Below, piece after piece: positions 40,216-53,100 of a stretch of 64,000 nucleotides of DNA. The DNA is from Leucosporidium creatinivorum (lineage: Eukaryota > Basidiomycota > Microbotryomycetes > Leucosporidiales > Leucosporidiaceae). Under the pieces are notes generated by a model, which was given only the letters and a program-made list of their open reading frames with translations, was not told where the DNA came from and ran no database searches. The translations under genes and the position numbers were made by a program. The stretch is from the NCBI GenBank assembly GCA_001600635.1, contig BCKL01000001.1, positions 1,344,808 through 1,408,807 of the forward strand, in the 5' to 3' direction. Each line of letters opens with the position of its first letter. Positions within the stretch are counted from its first letter, which is position 1.

Positions 40216-41965
40216 ATGGCGCCAGAGCAGACGACGAAAGAGCTGTGGGAGAGCTTACTCGCATGGCTAGACTCACAAGGATGCCCCGACCCGTCCAAGT
40301 ACGTGCAGCTGGTGGAAACTACGGGTGAGCTGCCGCTCGACTTCTCCTCGCCGAACCTCGCTGAGCCATTTCCTCTCGACAGCTGGAGGAGGACGTGGTC
40401 TTGTCGCCAAGGGTGATATCTCCGTATGTATCTGCGACCCTCGCACATCCTCAAGACGCTCACCGACTCGTTCTTGCAGCCTAATACGACCCTGATCAAG
40501 ATCCCGAATCCAGCGCTCCTCAACACCAAGACTCTGCGCGAGTTCTACCCTTCCCACTTTACCACCACCTTCTCCGCCACTCAATGGGTCTCGCTTCACC
40601 TCGCTCTGCAATACGCCCGCCACGAGCGTGCCCCCTCGCCAGTCGACTCGGCCCCTCGCGATAAATGGTGGCCGTTCCTCCTCACGCTCCCTCGGACATT
40701 CCCTACTGTACCTCTCACTTGGTCAATCGGTCGACGGACAACCGAGGAGCTAGCAAGCGCATTCGGTCTGGACGAGGACGATGTCTCGCTGCGGGAAAGG
40801 AAGCTCGACCCGAAGCTGAGGAGATGGCAGGAAGAGCTGCTCGAGACGATGCCGCCGTCGGTGCGAGTGAGGGCCGAAGAAGTCGAGTCGAGGTTCCAAA
40901 AAGATTGGGACAAGGTGCAGAGCGAGTGGAAGAAGCATTGCGAGGCGACGCCGGAGGAGAAGGACAAGCTCTGCTTCGATGACTTTGCGCTGGGATGGCT
41001 CAACACCAACACACGTTGCGTGTACTTCAACGTCGGGGGGCCGAAAGCCAACAACTTGACTCTGGCGCCCGTCATCGATATGGTGAGTCCTTTCGAGCCG
41101 CACCTTCACCGACCGAGCGCTGACCTGGTCCTCTCGCCTTCCTCACCCTCTCCCTCCTTACCTCCCCTTCCGCCTCACCACAGATCAATCACGCTGACGG
41201 ACGAGCCACCAAGCCCATCCAAGGACCGACCCACGGCCTCACCTTCGCCAGCCCAGAAGCTCGGTCCTCAGATCCCCAACTAAACGACGGCGACGAGCTG
41301 GCCTTCTCATACGGAGCGCACGAGAACCCCATGCTTCTCACCGAGTACGGCTTCTCGCTGCCGGCCAACCCTTACTCGCATGTCGATGTCACGAGGGTGC
41401 TCGAGCAGCTGTTTGAGGATGCGGGCGAGGAGGGGAGGCTGAAGAAGGGCGTGTTGCAGGATTCGGAGTACTGGGGGTGAGTCGTACTCTTTGTTTCTTA
41501 CTACGAGTACCGCGCTGACCTCTCACTTTCCCCCCCTCACTCAGCAAAATGACCCTCCAACCCGCCTCGGACGACTCACCTGCCTGCGCCGACTGGATCC
41601 TCCTCCTCGCCCTTCGTCTCCTCCATCTCAAGCTCCCCATCGGCCGTAATCCCTTCGACACCAACGATGTCCCGTCCGGCTCTCTCGCCCAAGCACTAGC
41701 ACCCTGGTACGCCGTGGTAGCCGGCGACGAGGAGATCATCTCCCCGTTGAACGAGGCGCAAGTGAAGTTGAGTATTGGGACGATCTGTGATGTCCTAGTG
41801 TTGGAGGCGAGGGAAGGAGTACCGAGGTGTGAGGAGTTGGAGAAGAAGTGGAGGAAGGAGGAGGTGAATGAGGACTTGAGGGCGAGCTTGGCGATGTTGA
41901 AGGGGGTCTGGGAGGAGGAGAGGGTGATTGCGGAAGCTGTGGCCAAGAGCTGCCGTGCAAAGTGA
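40216..41965 (+). CDS. SET-domain protein lysine methyltransferase (RLSMT/SETD-like)
   Basis: Five exons (40216-40324, 40383-40423, 40480-41082, 41184-41476, 41545-41965) give 488 residues. AGGGRGLVAKGDIS with TTLIKIPNPALLN is the SET-N motif; the long insert (iSET) follows. LAPVIDMINHADGRA carries the NH of the SET-C cofactor site, and DELAFSYGAHENPMLLTEYG the catalytic SYG and the GF-containing post-SET turn. The C-terminal helical region corresponds to the Rubisco-LSMT substrate-binding domain. Members in fungi methylate ribosomal proteins or elongation factors (Rkm, Efm families); which substrate applies here cannot be decided. Cytosolic or nuclear. Confidence 0.85.
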
Positions 41966-42187
41966 ACCTATCAGCTGGTGTGTTGATGCTTAGAGCTTCC
42001 AGCGAAGGCCTCAGTCCGACTCGCCTATCTCTCGGCGGCTCGCTTCTCGGCCGGCTCTGGCGATGCTGCTCGAGGTCTAGCAAGATCAACTGGCTGTATA
42101 TCATGCGCTGCTCCTCGTCTCGTCCCTAATACTACAGACAGTCTATGTACATCTTTCTCTCTCTGCCGCCTCACTCCTCACTCAAGC

Positions 42188-43362
42188 TCAGCCGAGAACG
42201 ACCATTCCCGCGGCGACTCCGAGCAGAACAGTTCCGACAGCACTCCATCCCTTAGGCAACAGCATCTCCGCCGCTCCAACCCTCTTAGCCGCTCCCGACG
42301 TAGCTCCACTGGCGCTCTGAGCAGCTCCGACCGAACCGCTCGCCGAGCTCGATGAGGGAGCAGCTCCCATGGCGGTCGAGAGGATTGTGACGACATTGTT
42401 GTCGGAAGAGGAGGTCGAAGTGAGTGTTACGAGCGAGGCGGTGGAGACGATGGTTGCTGTTGAGGGCTCTTCGGTGGTGGTTGAAGATGAGGATTCGGAG
42501 CTGGAGGAAGGGGAAGGGGATGAGCTTGTTGAGCTGGAGGAGGAGGAGGGGATAGTCGTAGTGCTGCGAGTCGTTGTCGTCGTCACAGGAGAGACTGTCG
42601 TCGTCGTCGTCGAAGTGGTGGAAGGGGAGGGAGCGACAGAGGAGGAAGACGAAGATGACCTTGTTCGGGGTGTTGTGAGCGGCGTAGTCGAGCTCGAAGA
42701 AGCTTCAGTGGTCGAAGTAGCGCGAGTGGTGGTGCTGTACTAAAAGTGTTAGCCATGCTACTTCGTCCTGCGAGCTCTGTTCGACTCACGTCGCAGCCGA
42801 TGAGGAAGGGGATCCCGAGAGCGATTCGATGGTGAAGGGGCCGACGGTGGTGTAGACCGTCTCATTGTCGTCCGTGTTGACAATCAGAAGGCGCTGTTGT
42901 TTTGTAGGAGGGTCAGCAAAGCCCGCACACGCTGTCAGAAGCCACCAAACTCACGAAGGAGGTCGTTGAGACGGAGGGGAGCGAAAGGCCGACGGGCCAG
43001 GCGAGCTCTTCCACAGTGAGATCAATCGAGTCGGCGAGGACGGTCTGCGTCTTGGCTCTGCAATAGAAAGCGTTGGTCAGTATTTAATGAAGGACAGAAA
43101 TGGCTGAAAGGGGCGCTTACTTGGGATTGCTCGCCTCGGTCTCGAGAACGATGGTCCCTACAGCGGCTCCTCCGGCTTGGAACTTCCAGGCTGTGGGAGA
43201 CGAGGTCAGCGATGCTCAAAGGAAGTGTAAGAGAGAATACTCACTGATGGTCTCGCCTTCAGGAGAAGCCCAGACGGTCGAGGCGGTCGGGTTGGTGAAA
43301 TAGGTCGCCGAGGCGAGGGCAGGGAGCACTGCCAGCAGTGCGGAAGCGAGAGCGAACTTCAT
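42188..43362 (-). CDS. GPI-anchored Ser/Thr-rich cell-wall protein with Kre9/Knh1-like domain
   Basis: The start [19 protein letters not shown] is a signal peptide. TYFTNPTASTVWASPEGETI, WKFQAGGAAVGTIVLETE and NTDDNETVYTTVGPFTIE form the N-terminal immunoglobulin-like domain seen in fungal Kre9/Knh1-type GPI proteins. A Ser/Thr tract of about 150 residues (STTTRSTTTIPSSSSSS and similar) follows, expected to be O-mannosylated. The C-terminus VGTVLLGVAAGMVVLG is the hydrophobic GPI-signal, preceded by small residues suitable as the omega site. About five exons. It is likely in the cell wall or plasma membrane. The Ser/Thr tract is of simple sequence and may vary in length. Confidence 0.85.
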
Positions 43363-43820
43363 CTTGAAGGAGTAGAAGGTGAAGGAGTAAGAGCGAGAAG
43401 CAGAGCAGACGAGGAGAGACGAAGAAGAAGGCAGGAGAGAGAGAGGCGCTCGCCTTTCCTCATCACGGTGACCCCCGCCTTGCTGCGCGTTGAGCTGCAA
43501 ATATAAGTCTTACTCGTGGAGTAACTGCCCCAGTGAAGCTAGCGCCGACGTGCCATCTAGCGCGAGCGAGGAGGGGAGGCTGGCAGAGACCCGCCCCCTC
43601 GGGGTAGGATGATCAGAAGCGCGTAGAAGGCGGGTTGGGGCTCGTTCAGAGGTCATGTGATCTCCTGCGATAATTATTGGAGCCTGTAGGCGAAGCCGAA
43701 GTGTTGCCGAGCGATATGTCCAAGTCCAATTGCAAGCCGGGGGAGGGGATCGCGCTCGGACAAGTCGCGTCGGCTTGAGCTCCGCCACATCCTCGTCGCA
43801 GAGCACCTCGACGGGCTACA
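43363..43820. promoter_or_regulatory. Divergent promoter interval, GPI protein (-) and DSC3 (+)
   Basis: A 458-bp stretch between divergent genes. Purine-rich sequence adjoins the GPI-protein start (GAAGAAG, GAGAGAG on plus). No frame with features. Confidence 0.4.
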
Positions 43821-45319
43821 ATGCCCAGCAATTATACGGCGATACCGCTAGACGAGCCAACATCATTACCATCCCGCTCCCCTCGCCTCTCGTCAGCAGG
43901 CGGCCTCCCTCTCCCAGTCACCGCCGGCGCTCCCTCCTTCTCCTCCTTCAGCTCAACAGCAGCACCACCATCCTATCCGCCACCACCATCACGACGTACG
44001 CTCAAAGGCAAGGGCAAAGCTGTCGACCAGAGCAGCCCAAATGACGAGGAGAGCCAGCTCGAGGGCGCGGAGGAAGGGCCAGCAGGCATGAGCTTCGCGA
44101 TCCGCTTCACTGATGGGTCGGAGGATCTGCTGGATTTCTGGTGCGGATCGCAGGAGAGCGTAGGGGAGGTGAAACGACGGGTGAGCCTACACGGGCGGGC
44201 TGTCGTGTTGATGCTTGGCGGCCCCCGGGCTGACCGACTCCCCTTGCTGTGCTGCACTACAACAGCTCCGCTTCCTCCGACCATCACTTAACGTCGACGA
44301 CCGACCGCGCCGGCTACGGCTGATCCAACTTGGCCGCCTCCTCACCGACGGGACCTACCTCGTTCCGTACACCGTCCAGCTCCTCTCGCGGCGGGCTAAA
44401 GTCTTGCGGGAGGAGACTCAACCGAATCGAGAAGCTTTCTTGGAAGGGTTGGAAGCGGTGGGGAGGGAGATTGGCGTCAATGTGAGGGATGAGAAGGGGA
44501 AAGCCGAGGAGAGCAAGGGGAAGGGCAAGGGGAAGGAGAAGGTCGGTGGGGCGTTGGAGGCGGAGGAGGACAACACGGTGTGGTTGCATTGCTCGGTTGG
44601 AGAGCCGATGGACGATGAGGAGATTGAGGGGGAGAAGGAGAAGATCCAGGTGAATCGGGATTTCGATCGCCGAGCTGAGAACGAGTGCACCGACCTGACC
44701 AACTGTACCACCTACAGACGACACAAATCACTCCGCTACAAGGACTGGACCGACTGAGGGACGCTGGCTTCTCGGAAGAAGACATTGCGAGCATGCGAGC
44801 CGAGTTTCGGCGGAACGCTGGCGCGACGATTGACGGAGGTGAGTCTTGCACTGCTTCAAGCTGTCTTCTCGAATTGACGCTCCTCCAATGCAGACGACGA
44901 CGAACATGCTCGCGCACTCGAGGATCAGTGGATGGAAGGGCTTACCGGACAGAACGAGGCGGCTGTCGATACTTGTGAGTTCGGCGCACATCCGCCCGGC
45001 GAGCCTTGGCTGACCGTCTCTTACAACAGCCGCCAGCGACCGCTATTGGACGACTATGCTCTCAGGAGTATGTATAGGCTTCTTCGTCCCCTTCCTACCC
45101 TTCTTCTTCTTCCGCTCGCAGATCTTCAGCCGAACGTGAGTCGACTCGCTCTCTCGAGAATTGCGAGCTTCGACTGACTCCTCTTTGCCCACAGAATGAG
45201 CATGGCGATAGTTCTCGGCGCATTTATCAACGTCGTGCGTTACTCCTCCTTTCTCTCGCAGCGTCGCGCTGACCTCTCCGATCTCGCAGGGGTTCGGTCT
45301 CTTACGAATCTTTAGCTGA
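43821..45319 (+). CDS. DSC3: Dsc E3 ubiquitin ligase complex subunit 3 (DUF2407)
   Basis: Seven exons (43821-44180, 44266-44649, 44718-44838, 44894-44974, 45030-45135, 45195-45231, 45290-45319) give 372 residues. After a Ser/Pro-rich N-terminus, MSFAIRFTDGSEDLLDFWCG and LRFLRPSLNVDDRPRRLRLI form the ubiquitin-like N-terminal domain. TPLQGLDRLRDAGFSEEDIA, SMRAEFRRNAGATI and HARALEDQWMEGLTG form the DUF2407 C-terminal domain. Two membrane segments (MLSGVCIGFFVPFLPFFFF and MSMAIVLGAFINVGFGLL) close the protein. Dsc3 belongs to the Golgi/endosome Dsc ligase needed for SREBP cleavage and membrane-protein quality control in fungi. Intron 6 has a weak donor (GTCGTG). Confidence 0.88.
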
Positions 45320-45371
45320 GGAAGGAGGGTAGGGATGTTGACTGTTGCAAGATTATACGCATAACATCATT

Positions 45372-46940
45372 CTATTCTTCCTCCTCTTGTCCGGGGTTGA
45401 CCTCGTACCTCTTGCCACTGCGAGTCGAGAGAAAGAGAGTCAGCTTCCTTTCCCACTTCGGCGCACGCTCGAAGCAACTTACCGGATGCCCCAGATGCCC
45501 CAGTTAGTCTTAACCGCCACCCTCGGGTCAAACTCAGCGACCTCCCACTTCTCACTCCCAAAGACATTCTCTCCCGGCGTCAACAGCCAATCAAACTCCC
45601 CTTTGATGCCTTCGGCCTTGTCCAACGCGACGACATCCCTCTCGACATCAGCCGGCGAGAACCCCGTGCAAAAGAGGGCGCACTTGGTCTCGAGGATGTT
45701 TTGGATGGCGCCGGACCAGTTGGTCTCGAGTTGGGTTTTCGAGTGGTCGTTCTCGGCGGGGAAGCCGAAGCCGGGGGAGAAGGAGAAGAAGACGTCGTAG
45801 TAGGGGTCGAAGGGGCCGAGGGAATCATGCACCTCTGCATAGTTGGCTCGGAGGTTGGTGATGGTGAGTTGTTCCGAGTCGATACGAGTGTAGGAAGGGA
45901 CGCCATAGACGCGGGTGTTCTCCTCTGCTGCTTCGGCTGCGGTGCCGAACGCGGGTTTGGGAGGAGGGGGGATGTGCGCCTCGGGGCCGACGAAGAAGAG
46001 GTGGATGGGAACGAGAGGGAAGAGATGCGAGAGTTGGGCGATGACGTGAGGAGGGAGGGAGGATTCGGCGCGGGCGCCGAGGATGAAGATCCGGACGGGG
46101 GTTGGAGGGCGAGAGTTGCGCGCGTCGCTGGTGGCGGGGCCGGGGTGCAGGGCTTGGCGGAGGGCTGTTGGTGTAGATGATTAGTAGGAGAAGGCACAGC
46201 AGGAGCTCTGAGCGCACCGAAGAGGGAACGAAGACCCTCGGGGAGGAGGCGCTGGTTGCGGAGGGTGTAGGGGCTGTTCTCGTGCAGGACCGAGCCGATC
46301 GAGAGCGGGTAGGTGAGGAGCTTGGAAACGTGTCGTCTTGCGCGCTCCGTGTTGACCGAAGGGAAGCCACGAGTGTAAAGGAAGACGTCCCAATTGCCCA
46401 TCGAGACGGCTTCCTCGTACGGCTGCGAGCCTTTGGGAGGGATGAGAAGGATCAGCGGGGGCTCGGCCGAGCACAGGGAGATAGCTACGCACCAGGCAAG
46501 TTGAACTCGGTCATCTCCCTGCCGCTCCTGAGGTCGTGCTCGTCCTCGTTGGCTTCCCTGAGCCGAGGCCAGTACCTCCCCTTGTCGCTATCCTCTGCCC
46601 AGCGCTCCTCGGTCGCATGCGTCGGGTAGCCGCAGTCGGGGCACTCGAAAGCTACATGAACCTTTTCGTTGTACTTGTCCATCGAGACGGGGCAGTAGGC
46701 GAGGTCCTTGATGCGTTGCGACTTTGCGCGCATCTCTGGGAAGGGCGAGGCGGAGAGCGGATGGAAGAGATCATCTTGGCTGAGGAGAGGGGTAGGAGGA
46801 GCGTCTACTGCTGTAGCCTTCTTCTTCCCAAAGCCGAACAGAGTGCGCCGAGATGAGGGGAGGGCGGAGACTGCTAAGGCCGAAGGGGAAGAGAGGCGAG
46901 CTGCGAATCGTGTTGACGAGTGGGCGATACGAGTGGCCAT
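45372..46940 (-). CDS. MSS51: Mss51, mitochondrial COX1 translational activator
   Basis: Four exons, about 450 residues. The N-terminus MATRIAHSSTRFAARLSS is a mitochondrial presequence. LAYCPVSMDKYNEKVHVAFE then CPDCGYPTHATEERWAED is the Mss51-type zinc-binding region; two Cys-Pro pairs (YCPV, ECPD) match the haem-regulatory CP motifs known in yeast Mss51. The core continues with MGNWDVFLYTRGFPSVNTER, LTYPLSIGSVLHENSPYTL and VRIFILGARAESSLPPHVI, which is the C-terminal Mss51 domain, and ends GKRYEVNPGQEEEE. It activates translation of COX1 mRNA and holds new Cox1 during assembly in the mitochondrial matrix/inner membrane. The last exon is short and joins in phase to a stop at 45372. Confidence 0.9.
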
Positions 46941-47143
46941 GGCGTACTACAGAAGGCTGTATTCAGCCTTAGTAACGAGTTGTAATAGAAACGAGGAGAG
47001 AGCGGGAGGCGCAAAGGGCGAAAGCGACGCGCTCACCCTCTCTTGACTTCGAACCATTACCTCGCTCGCTGATCTCGTCTACAACCACGCCGAGCAAGAG
47101 CTCTCGTACAGAATCAAGGCGCTGTAGCTGCCGCTTGTCGAGG

Positions 47144-49708
47144 ATGGTCAAGTACACCTCCCTCCTCGCCTCTCTCGCAGCCCTCGTCGCCTTCGCCCCT
47201 CGTCCAGCAACCGCTTGGTTCCCAGGCGTCGAGCAACGATTCGTCGAGGAGAAGCTCATCGACACTGGGACATTGGGTCTACCCAACGATGGATTGGTAG
47301 CAGCCTTTGGCGACTTCAATGCAGACCAGCTGCTCGACCTGTTCTACCTCTCCGCCGACCAGCGCTCCCTCTCCCTCTACACTTGGGATCGCTCCGCCTA
47401 CCGCTGGATCGAGCAGCAGAAGGCCCGGATACGTACGAAGAGCGACTTCATCATCACCAACGTCGTCCCAGGCGACTACAACTATGACGGACGACTCGAC
47501 GTCCTGCTCATGGGCGGCAAGAACCCCGGAGGATGGTGGGGGGAGGATGAGACGGTCGAGATGCAGGTCTACTTGCAGCAGAGTGATGGTGGCTTTTGTG
47601 AGTTGCTCCTGCTTTGCACGTCTACCGAGCTACGAGCTGACCTCAGCTCGGTTTGTGCGTTCTCTCAGCGGCCTCGCATGATGTCGAATCGTCGGGCTTG
47701 GCTCAGCCAATGATTCTTGACGCTACAGGCGACATGCGGACAGATCTACTCGGTATTGCAGCCAACTCCAAGTCCAAGCCACAGCTCTGGAGGAACACCT
47801 GGGACGAGTCCAACTCGACTTCGGTCTTCAACGTGTGCGCTCAGCTCCCCTTCTTCGTCTTCTCGGCTTCTCGGCTGACCTCCGTTGCTCTCTCCCAGCA
47901 CCTCCCCTCCACTGGACCTCAAGAACTTTGACTGCAAGTTCCCCTCGCCCCACTTCAACGCCTTCATCGACCTCGACGGAGACTGCCTCGCCGACCTCTT
48001 CCTCACCTGCGAGGGCAAATCGGCCGACCACCTCTCGTACCAAATCTGGCTCAATAACAAAGATGGCAACTATACCCTCTCTCGCAAGGGCGACCTACCG
48101 CGGGGTACCAAGAGCGTCAGCTTTGCCGATATGGGTGAGTTCTGGCCGCTGGGCTCGGCGTTCGCTTCGCTGACCCTCCTTGCCTGCCACAGACCGAGAT
48201 GGAACGATTGACATGGTCATTACCTCATGCTCCTCCGTCGGCGCTTGCGACCTCTCCATCGCCTACAACCAGCAGATCCCCCTCTGCACCAGCGCACAGT
48301 CCCAGACTGAGCCTTGCCGCGACCCCGAAGCGCTCTGCGTCGCCGACAAGGACTTTAGCTTTGACTTGACGATCAAGGAGGATAACTCTGTGGGCCCCTC
48401 ATTGCTTCTCTTCAGATCGCAACTGACCCCGAGCTCTCTACAGGCCTACACCACCATACCCATCTCGACGCTCCTCCCCCATTCCTCCCTCATCACCGAA
48501 TCCACCTCCTTCCGCGGTTCCTTCCCCACCCCTCCCTCAATAGGCGACTATAACATCGACGGCTACCCTGACCTCCTACTCCTCACTTCTACCTCGGGGC
48601 AGAAGAGGGTCAACATCCTGCAGAGTCGGCCTTGCGATGTGAGCAGCTGTACGAAGGCTGAGATTGGGAAGGCGAGGAGGGCGTTTAGGGTCGTGGAGGA
48701 AGGGGCGGAGGTGTTGAGTAAGATTCATGATGCCGAAAGTGCGCATTGGTTGGATGTGGATGATGATGTGAGTCGGTTTCTGATCGCGCCAGGGGACAAG
48801 CGCTGACGGACCACGACTGTGCAGGGCTCGCTCGATATCTTGGTGCAGAGGAGTGGGAACTCGGGAGCGTCAAGGAGGGCGGTGTTTATTAAGAACAACT
48901 ACTTCCACGATGCCTTCTTCCTCAAGGCTCTGGGTGCGCCGAGCTCCTTCCCCTTCGCAGACGACGAACTGACTTGCCTCTCGACAGTCCTCAATGGCGC
49001 TTGTCAAGGATGGTGCGAGCCTACACGGGAGGGTGAGAAGCGGTATAGGGTGAGTTGGTCGAGGAGAAGAGGCTCGGTGTCGAAGCTCGGCTGACACTTC
49101 CCTCGCTCGTGGCAGCCATACGGCGTTAGCTACTCGGGCGCGTCGTTCAAGTTCACCGTCCTCGATCCCACTGGAGCACGACGATCAACTCAGTGTACGT
49201 CTCCCTGCGCCTCGTCCACCCAAGCTCGCTCCCAGCTAACCTCGGCGCTCCCCCCCTCCTCGCAGACGGACAACTTCCCCAATCCACCTACCTCTCCCTT
49301 AGCACCCCCTACTCCTACTTCGGCCTCGGCCGCACCAACAACTACGTCGAGAACCTCTTCATCGGCTCCACTCGCCATCAGCCAGAGCACTACATCAACA
49401 TCGAGGGCGTGATTCCCAACTCGCAGGTTCTCATCATTCCCTACCAGCCCGAGGGAGCGAAGGACCCGAGCACGTGGAGGAAAGAGCTGTACCTTCATCC
49501 CGGGGATTGGATCCCTTGGGTAACGATTGTGCTGGGCGCGGCCATCTTGTTGCTCGGCGCTGTCGTCCTCGTACTGCATATCAACGAGAAGGTGAGTCTC
49601 TCGCTCGGTCGAGCTACAGGGTGCTGATCGCTGACCGATACTCAACAGCGTGAGGATGACATCGAGCGGAGAGCGAGGTTACTGTCGTTAAACGTGCGTG
49701 CCCTGTAG
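47144..49708 (+). CDS. Linkin/ITFG1-like (T-cell immunomodulatory protein) FG-GAP membrane protein
   Basis: About eleven exons. A signal peptide (MVKYTSLLASLAALVAFAP) is followed by FG-GAP beta-propeller blades with calcium-binding loops: AAFGDFNADQLLDLFYLS, VPGDYNYDGRLDVLLMGG, ILDATGDMRTDLLGI, FIDLDGDCLADLFLTCEG, DRDGTIDMVITSC, IGDYNIDGYPDLLLL and VDDDGSLDILVQRS. Then ENLFIGSTRHQPEHYINIEG and a single C-terminal transmembrane helix (WVTIVLGAAILLLGAVVLVL) with a short basic tail (EKREDDIERRARLL). This is the layout of the ITFG1/TIP/Linkin family, type I membrane proteins with a lumenal or extracellular propeller. Function in fungi is not known to me. Confidence 0.88.
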
Positions 49709-50103
49709 TCTCGCGTGTCGGCGCCATCTTCCAACGCCGTTGGTGAGCTTTGCGAGATCGTTCTGTATGATAGTGGTAGACCTTCTATACCCCCGTTTTC
49801 CGTGATTGTCAAGTACCTCTCATTCGTCCGAGTTTTTTCTGAGAGACCGAGGAGAACGATCCCCTTTCTTTGCTCAAACGCTCGGCTGCGAAGCGGGCGC
49901 GAGACTTTGGAGCTTCCACGGCTTGAACTTCTGCCTCATCTCACTCGTCTGCTAGCACACATCACCACCGACATTCGCATCGCACTACAGCACATCACAC
50001 TACAGCGCCACCATCTTCCACAAAGCACAGATCCTCTCCGCACCGCCCGCTCTCACAACATCTCGCCAGCTCCGGGCTCTAGAAGAGCGGGACTCGAGCG
50101 GCC
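49709..50103. other. Intergenic, 395 bp
   Basis: It holds the 3' region of the Linkin-like gene and the promoter of the Ser-rich gene. A run rich in CACA/CATCAC (about 49954-50000) precedes the start. No gene seen. Confidence 0.45.
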
Positions 50104-53100
50104 ATGAATCGCTTCAGGCGGAAGTCCGAGTCTCGTACTCGGCGCAAGGAGGCCAGTAGCAGTCAGCCAGAGTCGGAAGGGGAGGTTGCTCCACCAAGAG
50201 CTCCGCCTACGCTCCTCCTGCCCGAGCCTTCCAATTTCAGGACGAGCTTGATTCTGGTGAGTTGCAGGGAGGAAGCACGAGTAGGGGATGTAGCTGATTC
50301 TGACTTTACAGCCACATCTTACGAAACGCTTCTCGCTCTTGCGGGACAGCGAGGGAAGGTTGGTGGATCTCTCGACGCTGCAAGGCCATCTAGCGTAAGT
50401 TCTCGAGCCGCGGAAAGCCAGAGCATCAGCTGATATTGACCACACTACAGAGCACAACGCAAGACGGGCATGCTGAGCGACGAGGAAGCCAACGCCGTGT
50501 TGGCTCAGTTCGCACTCGAGCGCTCTCAACAGCCCTCCGCCCCGCCCGTCCCTCGCATCAACCGCCCGCCTCGGCGCGACTGGAGTCAGCAACCACCTAC
50601 AGATGGCGACGAAGCCGACGAGTCGAGTCGCGAGTCGTACCTCTCCAACAACTCGACCAACGACCATACCTTGCTCAACTTCCATGACCTCACCCCTTCG
50701 CCTGGCAGCGGCGGCGCGACTTTCCACGCGTCGACTTTCGGTCGGGCATCCAACCTCTCCTCCTCTTCGACTACCGCTGCCGGAGGAGTACCCTTCCCTC
50801 ATTCCCCCGACTCGACGACCTCGACAACTGGCTCGTTCTCGCCGCCGCTCGGCTCGGCTGGATCCAGCTCGGGCGGTTCCCATCCCTACCGCCGAGGAGG
50901 CAACTCGCTGTTTGGCGGGCGGGTGCAGACGATGGCGCAGATGAAGATGAAGAACAAATCGTCTTCGAGCGTCAACTCGGCGCCAGGAAGTCTCAAGAGG
51001 AGCGGCTCGGACCACACCATCGCGGGCGAGGAGGAGAGTGTCGAGGGTTCATCGCCGGCGATGAGCCTGAAGGGGAAGGGGAAGGAGCGGGTCGACGCGG
51101 CAGAAGAGCATGAATCTGCAGAGACTACCGAAGAGGACACCACCGACTCGCTGGGCAGCATCAAGGAGGCGCATCTCTCGGTCGTCCCTTCCCTCTCGGA
51201 GCACCAGCTCAAGCGCATCTCGTACGCTCTCGACGGGATCGAAATGGATCTCTCCAAGACCTTTGCTCGCATCGGGCTCGACGAAACGCCCGAAACCACC
51301 ACCTCGATCGATCCTCCCTCCCCTTCCTCGCCGACGAGCGACACCGAAGCCATGGACCCCCAGTACCATCGCCTTGCACCCTCGCCAGGCGTGTCGTCCA
51401 GCTTCAACTCGAGGAGACCATCCGATTCTTCCTCCCTCGCCAGCGCACGAGCATCCTCTGCAACCAACTCGCCCGCCCCCCCCTCGTCGCCGTCGAAGCC
51501 GAATCATCTTTCGCCTTCGCTCCCACCGAATATCCCATTGCCGGCTACTCCTTCACCTGGCCTTTCGGATGTGGGCTTCGAATCGCCGGTCGAGGAGGAG
51601 GATAGTGGTAACGGAGGAAGGGAGCCGGAGATGGACGGCGCCGAAGATGAGCACGAGGAGACGAATCCCGGCGAGCAGGAAGCGCTCGAGGAGGATCATA
51701 TCCCAGTCCCGTCGCTCGACATCCCCACCAACACCGACGACGAGGAATCAATCGACACCGCCGCTCCTCCTACGCCCATTCCTCCTCTCACCTCGCCCCC
51801 TCTCACCCTGCCCTACCTCGATCCTATCCCATCAACTCCTCGAGATACCCGCTCTCGCGAGTTGAGTACCTCTTCGACAGAGTACACCATATCCCCTCTC
51901 TCGCCCGTCTCGCACGCCTCGCTCAAGACGCCCTCGAGGAGCGACCTCGAGCAGTCCTTCTCGGACCACGATGGGCCGTTCGACCTCAGCTTCGGGTCGA
52001 CCGAGGATCATGGGCAGACAGAGGATGAGGACGACGATGAGCAGCTCGAGGTCATCGAGGGCAGGTCCATCTCGTCGACCACCGGTTCGTCTAAGCACAA
52101 GCGCTCGACATCCTCCATCGACTCGACTGGCTCGAGCTACCACGCTGCACCGGAAGAGCCTTCGACCGATGGCGAGGACCTTCTCGACACCCTACCTCAT
52201 GTCGCCTCGAACGACATCGCCTCCCCTACCTCCTCGCCTAGCCTCTCCTCCCTCAAAGTCGTCTCCTCCGCGCCGACGACCATCGATGCTCCCCCAACGA
52301 CCGACAAGATCAGCACTCAAGACGACGAGCACCTCCGCGTCGCCGCCGAATCGATGAGCCGACGACCCTCCAACGAGCTTCTCGAGACCATCAACAGCTC
52401 GAGCCCTGCGCTCGGGGAGGCCGACCTCGCGCTGGAAGACTTGCTTGTGATCCAGGAGACGCTCGTTCGTTCTGCTAGTCGTCGAGCTGCGGAGAGGAAG
52501 AAGGGGCTCGCTGCGCCTAGCTCGCCTTTCGATGAGGGCGAGGCTGGACTGGGCGTGAGGAGAGGGAGTGGAGGGTATGATTGGTCGAGAAAGGGCTCGT
52601 TGGAGGGGAGTGGGAGCGATGGGAGGAGGGGCAGTGAGAGTGATGGGAGGAGGGGGAGCGAGAGTGATGGCCCTGGAGCGGGGAAGAGGGGCAGCGGCTC
52701 GGACGGGAGGCGAGCGAGTGGCTCGGATGGCAGGAGGGGTAGCGGACCGGAGGGAAGGAGGGCGTCGAATGGCGAGGGGAGGAGAGCGAGCGATGGAGAC
52801 CGTTTGGCTGGGCTTGGGAGGAGGAGGAGCTCGGGGCTGGACAGCGGGTTGTCGCCATATCGCTCGAGTAGGGCAACCGGCACCTCGACCTCCGCTGCCG
52901 GCTCGTCGCCTCGGACGAATGGCGCACCTACGCCGTCAACGACCCAGTCGGACGCCTTCGAATTCAGCAGCATGGTCGGATCTCGTGAGTTTCGCCTTCA
53001 TCTCGCGAGTCGCTCGTCACTGACCTGTTCGCCTTTCTGCAGCCGACTCGGGATCATGGCAAGAGCACAAGGAGCGCCTCGCCAGTCCTCGGGAACTCGA

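Noticed and set aside
50053-51015. 320-codon minus-strand frame
   Set aside because: It crosses the first introns and the start of the Ser-rich plus gene. Composition is Arg-rich shadow type, without features.
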